Assembly: GCA_035341665.1 (NCBI GenBank)
Contig: DAOQVR010000002.1
Span: 124,001-188,000 of the forward strand
DNA length: 64,000 bases
From: DAOQVR01 sp035341665
GTDB taxonomy: Bacteria > Chloroflexota > Anaerolineae > JAAYZQ01
Reading direction: 5' to 3'
The notes beneath the pieces were generated by a model. That model saw only the letters and a list, made by a program, of their open reading frames with translations, was not told the DNA's origin and searched no databases. Each line of letters begins with the position of its first letter. Position 1 is the stretch's first letter. Made by a program: the position numbers and the translations under genes. Below are positions 36,201-42,862 of this stretch, in pieces.

Positions 36201-36319
36201 TCGGTGAGGGCGAGCGCCTGCATGCCGGCCCGCGCAGCGGCCCGCGCCAGCTCGGCCGGCGCGGCGCAGCCATCCAGCAAGCTGTAGTAGGAGTGCACGT
36301 GCAGATGCGCGAAGGACAT
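33260..36319 (-). CDS. DNA polymerase III alpha subunit, DnaE2/ImuC-like
   Basis: A 1019-residue C-family polymerase. The N-terminal PHP domain has AHLHVHSYYSLLDG and LTDHDALYG. The palm has the catalytic Asp pair in RDPPDIDLDLC and a third in LVKFDMLGVRALT. The fingers, helix-hairpin-helix and a C-terminal OB-fold (ERVAVAGARLSVWGERRGQ) follow. It is shorter than replicative DnaE1 (usually over 1100 residues) and fits the error-prone DnaE2/ImuC group, which works in translesion synthesis with ImuB. No imuB or lexA is in the window. ATG 36319 overlaps the DUF503 stop as TGATG, so the two are coupled. Confidence 0.85.
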   Translation of the reverse strand: MSFAHLHVHSYYSLLDGCAAPAELARAAARAGMQALALTDHDALYGAVEFYDACREAGIQPVLGMELTVDAGAAGTDSLVLLARDCEGYANLCRLSSALQTRPDREAALQRGLPLARLEGYTAGLIALSGGRRGRIDRLVRSGEEEEARSAAAGYAERFGCDSFFLELQVQAPGDLEVVHRLSSLATSLRLGTVATNNVHYPDPTQALRCRLLSAMGRQHALDEMPPRPGLHLAARGEMAAAFVDFPEALANSVQVAARCAFELPLGRPVFPEMDLAPGQRAGDVLRARSLAGAERRYGRLSEAVRARLDHELDVIDGMGYAPLFLIVADVVAYAHEHDVPVNLRGSAGSSLVAYCLDISAVDPVALDLYFERFLNPERRDPPDIDLDLCSRRREEVIRYIYRRFGEERVATICTYSRVRARSAWRDVAKAYRLPQERIEAIARDIPHFWHPGMSDEIERSRERLLAAAADGREREALTEAWALDGYPHHLSVHPGGMVIAPGPLTDRVPLQLATKGVVITQYDLHGIERLGLVKFDMLGVRALTVVAEAVALVRRREPAFAREPIRDGDPATGDLLERADSIGCFQTESPGMRRTLRELGARGIEDVTVALALFKPGPLQGGLKDAFVRRHRGQETTRYLHPALEPILRSTHGVVLYQEQVLRIAHDLAGFSLGEADRLRRGIAHLGHGRELAPLREGFIRRAGEVSRMPGEVAARLWELMESFAGYGFLKAHAASYAGVAYQTAYLKAHHTPEFMTALLRNWGGYYPQHVYLEEARRLGLEVRPPHVNYSGTRFDLARSPSGAPVLWMGLSQVRELTRRTIAAILEARRERPFESLDDLLRRAHPRPGEAENLAKAGALDGLAPSRRALLSELKDRSPGTPLQLALPLWGEAAAEPEDTLLERLLLELEMLDWPVSAHPLAPFAGALAAHGVTGSDLLARHAGERVAVAGARLSVWGERRGQLLLGDETGFFSLHQPPGRRLRPGSLGRLGPYWATGRVQVDRAGELFVQAEEVISL

Positions 36320-36603
36320 CAGAGCATCTCGATCTCGTACGAAATGAGGACCAGGTCGCCGCCGTTCTCCTCGATCCAGCGCACCACCCGCTCAAGGAGG
36401 CCGTGGGCATAAGCCGCGCTGGACGAGACGCAGGCGACTCCGAGGACGGCGCGCTGCCACGAGTCCTGGGCACCGACCTCGGCGATGGAGACGTTGAACT
36501 CGCGCCCGGCGCGCGCGAGCACCGACTTGACGATGCTCCGCTTGCCCTTGAGCGATCCATTTCCGGGCAGGTGCAGCTCGATCGTGCAGACGCCGATATG
36601 CAT
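36319..36603 (-). CDS. DUF503 family protein
   Basis: A 94-residue small protein with the DUF503 pattern: HIGVCTIELHLPGNGSLKGK, then RSIVKSVLARAGREFNVSIAEV and a C-terminal acidic helix. ATG 36603 matches family length and has GAGGAGC upstream and a promoter at 36631-36660. Relatives elsewhere often neighbour rbfA or infB; here the partner is a DnaE2-like polymerase. Function unknown. Confidence 0.88.
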   Translation of the reverse strand: MHIGVCTIELHLPGNGSLKGKRSIVKSVLARAGREFNVSIAEVGAQDSWQRAVLGVACVSSSAAYAHGLLERVVRWIEENGGDLVLISYEIEML

Positions 36604-36630
36604 GGTGGGCGCTCCTCGTTGCTCCGGGGC

Positions 36631-36660
36631 ATTGTACCACACGGAGCGAGGGGCATGGAA
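36631..36660 (-). promoter_or_regulatory. Promoter of DUF503-dnaE2 operon
   Basis: Minus strand TTCCAT, 18-bp spacer, TACAAT. No clear LexA-type box was recognised. Confidence 0.55.
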
Positions 36661-36735
36661 AGCGGCCGGCCACACGAGCATAGCCGGAGCCCGGCGCAGC
36701 CCGTTCAAGCCTCGCGGATGATGGCAGCCGCGCGC

Positions 36736-37554
36736 TCAGGAAGTGTGCGCGCTACCCAGGCTGGCGTACCGCCCGGCGCGCAGCTCCGCTGCCCGGGCGA
36801 GCTCGGCCCGCGTCAGATCGCCCTGGACCAGCGTCAGGGTCAGTGCCTCGGCGAACCCTGCCGCGAGCGCGGCAGCCGCCTCGGCCAGAGGCACCGCCCG
36901 GCCCAGCGCCTCCTCCAGCGTGATCCCCCGCGACCGGACTGCCTGCCGCAGCGTCTCCCGCTCGGCCTGGGGCAGCGCCAGCAGGTCGGCGATGCGGCCC
37001 AGGTCGCCCCGCACCGGCAGGCTGCCGTGCTGCAGGACGCCGCCTCGACCCCGCCACTGCGCGCTGCCTGCAACTTTACGGCCTCCGGCCGTGATCTCGT
37101 GCGTGGAGGGTACCTCGAAGCAGGCTGGCCCGGTCTCTCCCTGCCTGCGGCACCCCTGGCCGGCGGGCCCGGCGTCCACCCCCAGCCTGCGCAGCCCCGC
37201 CAGCAGCCCTTCGCTCAGCCTCCGGTAGCCCTCCATCACGTCGGCTGCGGCGCGCGGGTCACTCGCCGGCAGGGCGACGGAGTAGGTCAGCTCGTCCGTG
37301 TGCAGGATCGCCCGCCCTCCGGTAGGCCGGCGCACGACGTCGGCTCCCGCGGCCCGGCATGCCTCCAGGTCAATGTCCGAGAGGGGCTGGTTGCGCCCCA
37401 GGCTGAGGCAGGGCGGCGCCCAAGCGTAGAGGCGCAGCGTCGGCAGCGACCGCCCTCCGGCCACGGCGCCGAGGATCGCCTCGTCGATTGCCATGTTCGT
37501 GGCGCCGCCCGCCTCCCCATGGACGATCAGCCTCCACTCAGACCGGGTATACAC
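36736..37554 (-). CDS. Lipoate-protein ligase / LipM-like octanoyltransferase
   Basis: A 272-residue member of the LplA/LipB/LipM superfamily. Signatures: NMAIDEAI near the start, PCLSLGRNQP, the substrate-binding VVRRPTGGRAILHTDELTYSV, and CFEVPSTHEITAGGRKVAGSAQWR containing the Lys that contacts the acyl-adenylate and a Cys positioned as in LipM. It attaches octanoyl or lipoyl groups to E2/GcvH proteins. It follows a radical SAM gene by 7 bp, supporting a lipoate assembly operon. Ligase versus octanoyltransferase cannot be settled from sequence. Confidence 0.85.
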   Translation of the reverse strand: MYTRSEWRLIVHGEAGGATNMAIDEAILGAVAGGRSLPTLRLYAWAPPCLSLGRNQPLSDIDLEACRAAGADVVRRPTGGRAILHTDELTYSVALPASDPRAAADVMEGYRRLSEGLLAGLRRLGVDAGPAGQGCRRQGETGPACFEVPSTHEITAGGRKVAGSAQWRGRGGVLQHGSLPVRGDLGRIADLLALPQAERETLRQAVRSRGITLEEALGRAVPLAEAAAALAAGFAEALTLTLVQGDLTRAELARAAELRAGRYASLGSAHTS

Positions 37555-37561
37555 GCCAGCC

Positions 37562-38539
37562 TCACCTATCGTCCCTGGACCCTCGCCCCTCGTCCGCTTG
37601 GCCCACCTCGGCCAACGCCCGTGCAGCCTCCTCCGGCGTCAGCGGACGTGGGTAGTTGTAGAGGGTGCCGCCCGGCCGCTCGTTGTAGTAAGGCCGGTTG
37701 CAGTCGGGACAGCCTGACGTCCGGAAGGGGCTGCCGTCGTGCGGCAGGGCAGCGCCGAAGCCAACCAGGCGCCCATCCGCTTCGAACTGCATCTTCTCCA
37801 AGCGCGACTCACCATGTGCGATGAGCCACTGCGCCGCCTGCAGGCGGCGGTAGGACGCGACCGCCGGCGCAGGCCTCTTCGCCAGCCGGGTGCCCGGCAC
37901 GGGCGTGAAGGCAAACAGGCCGGTGGTCACACCCAGGTCATAAGCCCACTGGATGCGCTCGACGAGCTCGCGCTCTGTTTCGCCGAGCCCGGCGATCAGG
38001 TGCACGGCCGCGCGCCCCGGAAAGGCCTGCGCAGTCTGCTCGATCAGCACCAGGCTGCGCTCCCAGCGGCCCCCCTTCACCTGGCGAAAGATGCGCTCGC
38101 AGGCCGCATCCAGCCCAAAGCCTATATGGTCGGCGCCCGCCCTCACCAACGCCCGCACCTGGTCGACGTCGCGGGGCAAAATTGCCAGGTCAAAGGGAAC
38201 CTCGCACACGGCCTTGACCGCGCGAAGCACGGCGAGTGCCTCCTGCGGAGCCGCGGCAGAGGCCGTCACCTGCAGGCAAGCTCGGAGGAGGGTGCCGCGG
38301 CCGGCGGTCATGCGCAGCCGCTCGACAACGGCCCAGAGCGGGAACTCGGGCCACGTGACCCGCGAGAGCTGCAGGGCGCCTGCGCGGCTGTCGCGCGCCT
38401 GGGCGCAGAAAGCGCAGTCGAGTCGGCAGCGCCCACCAAGCATCAGGTAGGCCGTCGTCGGTAGGCAGGCCACCGGCGCATCGGCCAGGCCGAGCACCAC
38501 GGCGGTGCCAAGGGACACGTTGACAGATTCGGGCTGCAT
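37562..38539 (-). CDS. Radical SAM protein, LipS-like (candidate lipoyl synthase component)
   Basis: A 325-residue radical SAM enzyme with the cluster motif GGRCRLDCAFCAQA (CxxxCxxC) and a biotin-synthase-like barrel (GLDAACERIFRQVKGGRW; VHLIAGLGETERELVERI). A C-terminal Cys-rich segment SGCPDCNRPYYNE continues to GGTLYNYPRPL and could hold a second Fe-S cluster, as sulfur-inserting enzymes require. Some archaea and bacteria use a two-protein lipoyl synthase, LipS1/LipS2, related to biotin synthase; co-location with the lipoate ligase gene makes that the best guess. Only one such gene is in the window. Confidence 0.7.
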   Translation of the reverse strand: MQPESVNVSLGTAVVLGLADAPVACLPTTAYLMLGGRCRLDCAFCAQARDSRAGALQLSRVTWPEFPLWAVVERLRMTAGRGTLLRACLQVTASAAAPQEALAVLRAVKAVCEVPFDLAILPRDVDQVRALVRAGADHIGFGLDAACERIFRQVKGGRWERSLVLIEQTAQAFPGRAAVHLIAGLGETERELVERIQWAYDLGVTTGLFAFTPVPGTRLAKRPAPAVASYRRLQAAQWLIAHGESRLEKMQFEADGRLVGFGAALPHDGSPFRTSGCPDCNRPYYNERPGGTLYNYPRPLTPEEAARALAEVGQADEGRGSRDDR

Positions 38540-38556
38540 AGGTCGCTCCGGGGACG

Positions 38557-38585
38557 ATTTTAGCGCAGACAGAGGGCCAAGTCAA
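38557..38585 (-). promoter_or_regulatory. Promoter of radical SAM-lipoate ligase operon
   Basis: Minus strand TTGACT, 17-bp spacer, TAAAAT, 17 bp before the start codon of the radical SAM gene. Confidence 0.75.
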
Positions 38586-38636
38586 CCTGATCGGTGCGTG
38601 CCCCAGGAGCCATCCCCTCCCATGCCCCCACCTCTT

Positions 38637-38693
38637 CCGTAGTACAGGGCCCAGCGCCCATCCGCTCCGTAGTGCAGAGCCTTGTGCCCGTCC
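38637..38693. repeat. 27-bp dispersed repeat, tandem copies 2 and 3
   Basis: Two units (38637-38663 and 38667-38693) in tandem, each beginning CCGTAGT and ending CCC(A/G)TCC. The second is nearly identical to 15291-15317. Confidence 0.7.
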
Positions 38694-38740
38694 AAGCACG
38701 CACCAAATTCACACACTACTCACACACGGCCGCACGATAT

Positions 38741-38768
38741 TTGGCCATGTGACATTTCGTGGTAGAAT
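38741..38768 (+). promoter_or_regulatory. Promoter of adenosine deaminase gene (leaderless)
   Basis: TTGGCC, 16-bp spacer, TAGAAT; the -10 box ends 8 bases before ATG 38777, leaving no room for a Shine-Dalgarno. Confidence 0.65.
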
Positions 38769-38776
38769 GCGTGCCC

Positions 38777-39814
38777 ATGGACCTTCGCAGCCAGATCTGC
38801 CGCATGCCCAAGGTGGAGCTTCATGTCCACCTTGAGGGCAGCATTCGCCCGGCGACACTTTTGGCACTCGCGGCGCGGAACAACGTGACACCGCCAGCCA
38901 CCGATCTCGAAGGGCTGCGCCGCTTTTACCGCTTTACCGACTTCCCCCACTTCATCCGGGTCTATCTGACCATCTCACGCTGCCTCAGAACGGCTGACGA
39001 CTTTGACCTGATCGCCTACGAGTTCGGCGCCGACATGCACCGCCAGGCCATCCGCTACGCCGAGGTGACCTTCACGCCCTTCACCAACGTGTCCAACACC
39101 AGGCTGCCCTTTGACGAGATCCTCGCCGGGCTCAACGCCGGGCGGGCGCGGGCCAGGGCCGATTTCGGCGTCGAGTTCGCCTGGGTGCTGGACATCAGCC
39201 GTGACGTGCCCGAATCGCGCCACCAGGTGGCCGAATGGGCCATCGCCGGGATGGACCGCGGGGTGGTCGCCTTCGGGTTGGGTGGGTCGGAAAAGCCCTT
39301 TCCCCCCGATGGGTACGGCGATGCCTTTGCCGTGGCGCGGGCGGCCGGCCTGCACAGCGTGCCCCACGCCGGAGAGGTGGCTGGGCCAGAATCGGTGTGG
39401 GGTGCCCTGCGGGCGCTGGGCGCGGAGCGGCTCGGGCACGGCGTGCGGAGCATCGAAGACGACACCCTCCTGGCCCACTTGCGCGAGCGCCAGATTCCTC
39501 TGGAGGTCTGCCCGACCAGCAACCTCTGCCTGGGCGTCTACCCCAGCTACGAGGCGCATCCCCTCCGCCACCTGTGGGACGGAGGCCTCTTCGTAACCGT
39601 CAACTCGGACGACCCGCCGATGTTCGAGACCGACCTGGTGAGCGAGTACCAGGCCCTCGCCGACCACATGGGCTTCACTCTCGCCGAGCTCGAGCAGCTC
39701 AGCCTGAACGCCCTGCAAGCCAGCTTCCTGCCACCCGGGCGCAAAGCGTCGATGGAGCGCGAGTTCCGGCTGGAATTCGAGCAGCTGGCCGCCCCACCGG
39801 ACTCCCGATTTTGA
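38777..39814 (+). CDS. add: Adenosine/adenine deaminase family protein
   Basis: A 345-residue zinc amidohydrolase of purine salvage. Metal and catalytic motifs are VELHVHLEGSIRP (His16, His18), SVPHAGEVAGPESV, ERLGHGVRS and TVNSDDPPMF. GLGGSEKPFPP and the SDDP context lean toward the adenine-deaminase-like branch, so adenosine versus adenine is unsettled. Translation is probably leaderless from ATG 38777. The region just inside the start contains a strong hairpin (CAAGGTGGA with TCCACCTTG, about 38810-38835). The stop codon overlaps the tRNA-Phe promoter. Confidence 0.88.
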   Translation: MDLRSQICRMPKVELHVHLEGSIRPATLLALAARNNVTPPATDLEGLRRFYRFTDFPHFIRVYLTISRCLRTADDFDLIAYEFGADMHRQAIRYAEVTFTPFTNVSNTRLPFDEILAGLNAGRARARADFGVEFAWVLDISRDVPESRHQVAEWAIAGMDRGVVAFGLGGSEKPFPPDGYGDAFAVARAAGLHSVPHAGEVAGPESVWGALRALGAERLGHGVRSIEDDTLLAHLRERQIPLEVCPTSNLCLGVYPSYEAHPLRHLWDGGLFVTVNSDDPPMFETDLVSEYQALADHMGFTLAELEQLSLNALQASFLPPGRKASMEREFRLEFEQLAAPPDSRF

Positions 39815-39839
39815 CATGCTCCGCGAGCTGCGGTACACT
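39811..39839 (+). promoter_or_regulatory. Promoter of tRNA cluster
   Basis: TTGACA, 17-bp spacer, TACACT, overlapping the add stop codon and 10 bp before tRNA-Phe. It may drive all four tRNAs. Confidence 0.85.
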
Positions 39840-39848
39840 GAGCTCAGT

Positions 39849-39921
39849 GCCGCGGTAGCTCAGTTGGTAGAGCAATTGACTGAAAATCAATGGGTCCCCA
39901 GTTCAAGTCTGGGCTGCGGCA
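39849..39921 (+). tRNA. tRNA-Phe(GAA)
   Basis: Acceptor GCCGCGG/CTGCGGC, anticodon stem ATTGA/TCAAT, loop CTGAAAA with anticodon GAA, discriminator A. CCA not encoded. Confidence 0.96.
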
Positions 39922-39946
39922 CCTGGTAACAATCGATCGGCATTCT

Positions 39947-40018
39947 GCGGGCGTGGCTCAGTGGTAGAGCATCTCCTTGCCAAGGAGAGAGTCGTGGGTT
40001 CGAATCCCATCGCCCGCT
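39947..40018 (+). tRNA. tRNA-Gly(GCC)
   Basis: Acceptor GCGGGCG/CGCCCGC, anticodon stem TCTCC/GGAGA, loop TTGCCAA (GCC), T-arm GTGGGTTCGAATCCCAT. CCA not encoded. Confidence 0.96.
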
Positions 40019-40030
40019 CTGTTTTTTGGC

Positions 40031-40102
40031 GGCGACGTAGCCAAGTGGCAAGGCAGCGGTCTGCAAAACCGCGATTCACGGGTTCAAATCCCGTCGTCGC
40101 CT
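40031..40102 (+). tRNA. tRNA-Cys(GCA)
   Basis: Acceptor GGCGACG/CGTCGCC, anticodon stem GCGGT/ACCGC, loop CTGCAAA (GCA), discriminator U as expected for Cys. CCA not encoded. Confidence 0.96.
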
Positions 40103-40151
40103 CTCGACAAACCGGCTGGTAGCGGGCGCTATCAGCCGCTTTTCATCTTGC

Positions 40152-40232
40152 GGGGCGGTGGCGAAACGGCAGACGCTGCGGACTTAAAATCCGCTGGGGC
40201 ATCCCATGTGGGTTCGAATCCCACCCGCCCTA
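40152..40232 (+). tRNA. tRNA-Leu(TAA)
   Basis: Long variable arm type, 81 nt. Acceptor GGGGCGG/CCGCCCT with G1-U72, anticodon stem GCGGA/TCCGC, loop CTTAAAA (TAA), discriminator A. CCA not encoded. Confidence 0.93.
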
Positions 40233-40291
40233 CTGAGCCGCAGCCCACCGGCCGCGCCCCCAGGCCCATTCCGGGATGGAATACCCCCTAT

Positions 40292-40320
40292 TTGACCCAC
40301 GAGCGCAGCCCGCGTATCAT
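40292..40320 (+). promoter_or_regulatory. Promoter of yedF-selD operon
   Basis: TTGACC, 17-bp spacer, TATCAT, 33 bp before the yedF start. Confidence 0.75.
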
Positions 40321-40353
40321 GGCAACACCGCTCGAGGTACAGGAGAGAAGGCA

Positions 40354-40950
40354 ATGGCTACGACCGTAGATGCCCGCGGCTTGGCCTGCCCGCAGCCGGT
40401 GACCCAGACACGCCGGGCGATGCAGCAGGCAGACCATGTCGTCACGTTGGTCGACAACGACGGCGCCGCGTCCAACGTCCGACACATGGCAGAGAGCGCT
40501 GGCTGGCGGGCCAATGTGACCCGGCAGGGCAGCGATCTGGCCGTCGAGCTCACGCGGCCGGGGCCCGGGCAGGAGGCCCGACTGGCTGGACAGGAGAGTG
40601 CGCAAGTCCCGGCAGGGCCCCTGGTCCTGGCGGTATCGGGCGAGAAGATGGGTCGCGGCAGCGCAGAGCTGGGCCAAATCCTGGTTCGCAGCTTCTTCCA
40701 CACGCTGACCGAGGTACAGCCGAGGCCCAACCGTGTGATCCTCTTCAACGCGGGGGTCAGGCTGGCCTGTGCGGGCTCTCCGGTCCTCGACGACCTGCAC
40801 GCCTTGGAGGCAGAAGGGGTAGAGATCCTGGCGTGTGGGACCTGTTTGGGCTACCTGGACCTGAAGGAAAAGCTGGCAGTGGGGCGCATCTCCAACATGT
40901 ACGAAATCGCCGAGTCCTTGCTCAACGCCGGCAGAGTCATCCACCTATAG
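40354..40950 (+). CDS. yedF: Selenium metabolism protein YedF
   Basis: A 198-residue two-domain protein. An N-terminal TusA/SirA-like domain has the conserved Cys-Pro pair (DARGLACPQPV, Cys12). A C-terminal DsrE-like domain has VILFNAGVRLACAGSPV and ACGTCLGYLDLKEKLAVG, then SNMYEIAESLL. The full arrangement is that of the YedF family, which co-occurs with selD and is thought to handle reduced selenium or sulfur. It is 21 bp upstream of selD, clearly one operon. Start supported by AGGAGAG. Confidence 0.92.
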   Translation: MATTVDARGLACPQPVTQTRRAMQQADHVVTLVDNDGAASNVRHMAESAGWRANVTRQGSDLAVELTRPGPGQEARLAGQESAQVPAGPLVLAVSGEKMGRGSAELGQILVRSFFHTLTEVQPRPNRVILFNAGVRLACAGSPVLDDLHALEAEGVEILACGTCLGYLDLKEKLAVGRISNMYEIAESLLNAGRVIHL

Positions 40951-40971
40951 CGATCAAGAGTGAGGAGAAGC

Positions 40972-42033
40972 ATGTCCATCGACTGGACCCACGTCCGGCT
41001 CACCACACTGTCTAGCTGCGCGGGCTGAGCGTCCAAGAGGTCGGCTGGCGACCTGGCGCAGGTACTGCGCCCTCTGAAAGAAATCTTTCGCGAAGAGCAC
41101 TTCCCCGACCTGCTCGTCGGGCTCAACGCGCCCGACGATGCGGCCGTGCTGCGGGTGAGCGAGGAGCGGGCGCTCATCTTCACCCTGGACTTTTTCACGC
41201 CGGTGGTGGACGACCCCCGCACCTACGGAGCGGTGGCGGCGGCCAACTCGATGAGCGATGTCTATGCGATGGGTGGCGATGTGCTGCTGGCGCTGAGCAT
41301 CGCCGCTTTTCCACCGCAGCTTCCGGCGGAGGCTGTCAGCGAGATCCTGCGCGGCGCGGCCGAAAAGGTCGCCGAGGCCGGCGGGGTGATCGCGGGTGGC
41401 CACACTATCGACGACAAGGAGCCCAAGTTCGGGCTGGCAGTCGTGGGCAGTGCCCATCCTGACCGGCTCATCCGAAAGGGAGGCGCCCACCCCGGCGACA
41501 TCCTCCTCCTGACCAAGCCGCTCGGCACCGGGCTCATCACAACGGCGGCCAAAGGCGACGCGGCCGATCCAGCCGACCTCCAGGCGGCAGTTGATTCGAT
41601 GCTACGCCTGAACCGGCGCGCCGCCGAGATCACCCGCCGGGTTCAGGTACACGCCATGACCGACGTGACGGGCTTTTCACTGCTGGGCCACGCCTGTGAG
41701 ATGGCAGGCCAGAGTGGCGTCGGCCTGCGCTTCCGGCTCGACGCGCTGCCCTTCCTGCCGGGCGTCGACCGCTACGCCGGCGAGTGGCTCTTTCCGGGGG
41801 GCACCTCTAACAACCAGCGCGCCTTTGCCGGGGAGGTGTCGTTCGACGGACTCGACGACGAGAGGCAGGCGCTCCTCTTCACCCCCGAGACCAGTGGCGG
41901 CCTTTTGATCGCCCTATCGCCGGGCGACGCAGAACGCTACGAGGTCCTCATGCGCGAGGCCGGCGAGCAGGTATGGCGCGTGGGGGACGCGGTGCAGGAG
42001 ACGGGCGTTCAGGTGCAGGCCGCGGCGCGGTAG
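40972..42033 (+). CDS. selD: Selenophosphate synthetase SelD, a selenoprotein (UGA at codon 19)
   Basis: The frame from ATG 40972 runs to TAG 42031-42033 with one in-frame TGA at 41026-41028. That TGA sits exactly at the catalytic Cys/Sec position: LTTLSSCAG-U-ASK, matching the family pattern with a Lys three residues later (Lys22). Read as selenocysteine the protein has 353 residues. The downstream PurM/AIR-synthase-like fold is intact (DDAAVLRV, MSDVYAMGGDVLLAL, GGHTIDDKEPKFGLAV, MTDVTGFSLLGHACEMA, PETSGGLLIAL). It makes selenophosphate from selenide and ATP. A short hairpin starts 9 nt after the TGA. SD GAGGAGAA precedes the start. Automatic annotation would likely truncate it at 41146. 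Confidence 0.93.
41029..41056 (+). promoter_or_regulatory. Candidate bacterial SECIS hairpin in selD
   Basis: AGGTCG (41038-41043) pairs perfectly with CGACCT (41049-41054) around the loop GCTGG, with an outer CC/GG pair and an AAG bulge. The loop starts 15 nt after the TGA, near the spacing of known SelB-recognised hairpins. A second small hairpin GCGCAG/CTGCGC follows. Confidence 0.6.
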
Positions 42034-42054
42034 GGGGGACCGCCCCGCGCCGCG

Positions 42055-42666
42055 CTAGGCTGCCGGCTCCTCGAGGGGCAAGTCGCCCGCCTCCTCGTCC
42101 GGCTCGCCGCCGGACAGCATCTCGGCTGCCGGCTCTGGGAGCGCTGCTCGGCCCGCCTCCTTCAGGCGGGGCATCTCCTCCACCTCGACCGCCGGCAGCA
42201 CCGTGGCCGGCTGGGTCTGGGTTGCGCCGCAGTAAGGACACAGACTCCACTTCAGGTGCAGCTGCCGGCCACACTCCAGGCACGGCTTCTTGAGGCGGGT
42301 GTGGCACGTGGGGCAGTAGAGGTACTCCTCCTGGATGCTGCGGTTGCAGCCAGGGCATGCCAACCGCTCCTCGATCCCCTGCAGGAGCGCCTCCTCTTCC
42401 AGGGTACGCTCGTAGGTCTCGGCCAGCGTCTCGCGCGGCCGCAGGATCAGGTAGAGGATCAGGCCCGGGATGGGAAAGAGCGGGAAAAAGACCAGCACCA
42501 GCAGCGTCGCCAGCACCTGAGCAAAGATATCGCGCGAGCGCGCGCGGATGTCGCGGAAGGTCCAGATGACGGCGCTGATCCATGCCGCGGTCATGAATGC
42601 CGCCGTGATCGCCACAAAGAGAGCCAGGAAAGGCTGGATCTGGGCGAGAATCTTCTGAATATCCAT
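42055..42666 (-). CDS. Membrane protein with double zinc ribbon
   Basis: A 203-residue protein. Two N-terminal transmembrane helices (ALFVAITAAFMTAAWISAVI and LATLLVLVFFPLFPIPGLIL) are followed by a charged helix and two zinc ribbons with CPGC/CPTC and CLEC/CPYC pairs, then an acidic Pro/Glu-rich tail. Likely cytoplasmic-facing adaptor; function unknown. Convergent with selD (21-bp gap). Confidence 0.8.
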   Translation of the reverse strand: MDIQKILAQIQPFLALFVAITAAFMTAAWISAVIWTFRDIRARSRDIFAQVLATLLVLVFFPLFPIPGLILYLILRPRETLAETYERTLEEEALLQGIEERLACPGCNRSIQEEYLYCPTCHTRLKKPCLECGRQLHLKWSLCPYCGATQTQPATVLPAVEVEEMPRLKEAGRAALPEPAAEMLSGGEPDEEAGDLPLEEPAA

Positions 42667-42699
42667 TCGGCTTACGGGCTCCTTGTCAAGCTTCGCGTG

Positions 42700-42728
42700 A
42701 TTCTACCATCGAGTTCCGCGTTTGTCAT
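42700..42728 (-). promoter_or_regulatory. Promoter of zinc-ribbon membrane protein
   Basis: Minus strand ATGACA, 17-bp spacer, TAGAAT, 34 bp before the start, which also has AAGGAG. Confidence 0.65.
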
Positions 42729-42862
42729 TTTGCCGGTGCCTGGCGGATACTCCTGCCGCAAAGCTGCAAGGCCTCGTCCCGGGGGCATCTCCACACCAGA
42801 TCGCAAGCCCACGAGGGAGCGCGCTGCAGCGTGCACGGCAGGCGTCGTCAAACGATACTCTC

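Noticed and set aside
40972..41145. Apparent frameshift or truncated 5' end of selD
   Set aside because: The frame is continuous apart from one TGA that falls exactly at the known Cys/Sec position, so selenocysteine recoding explains it better than a mutation.
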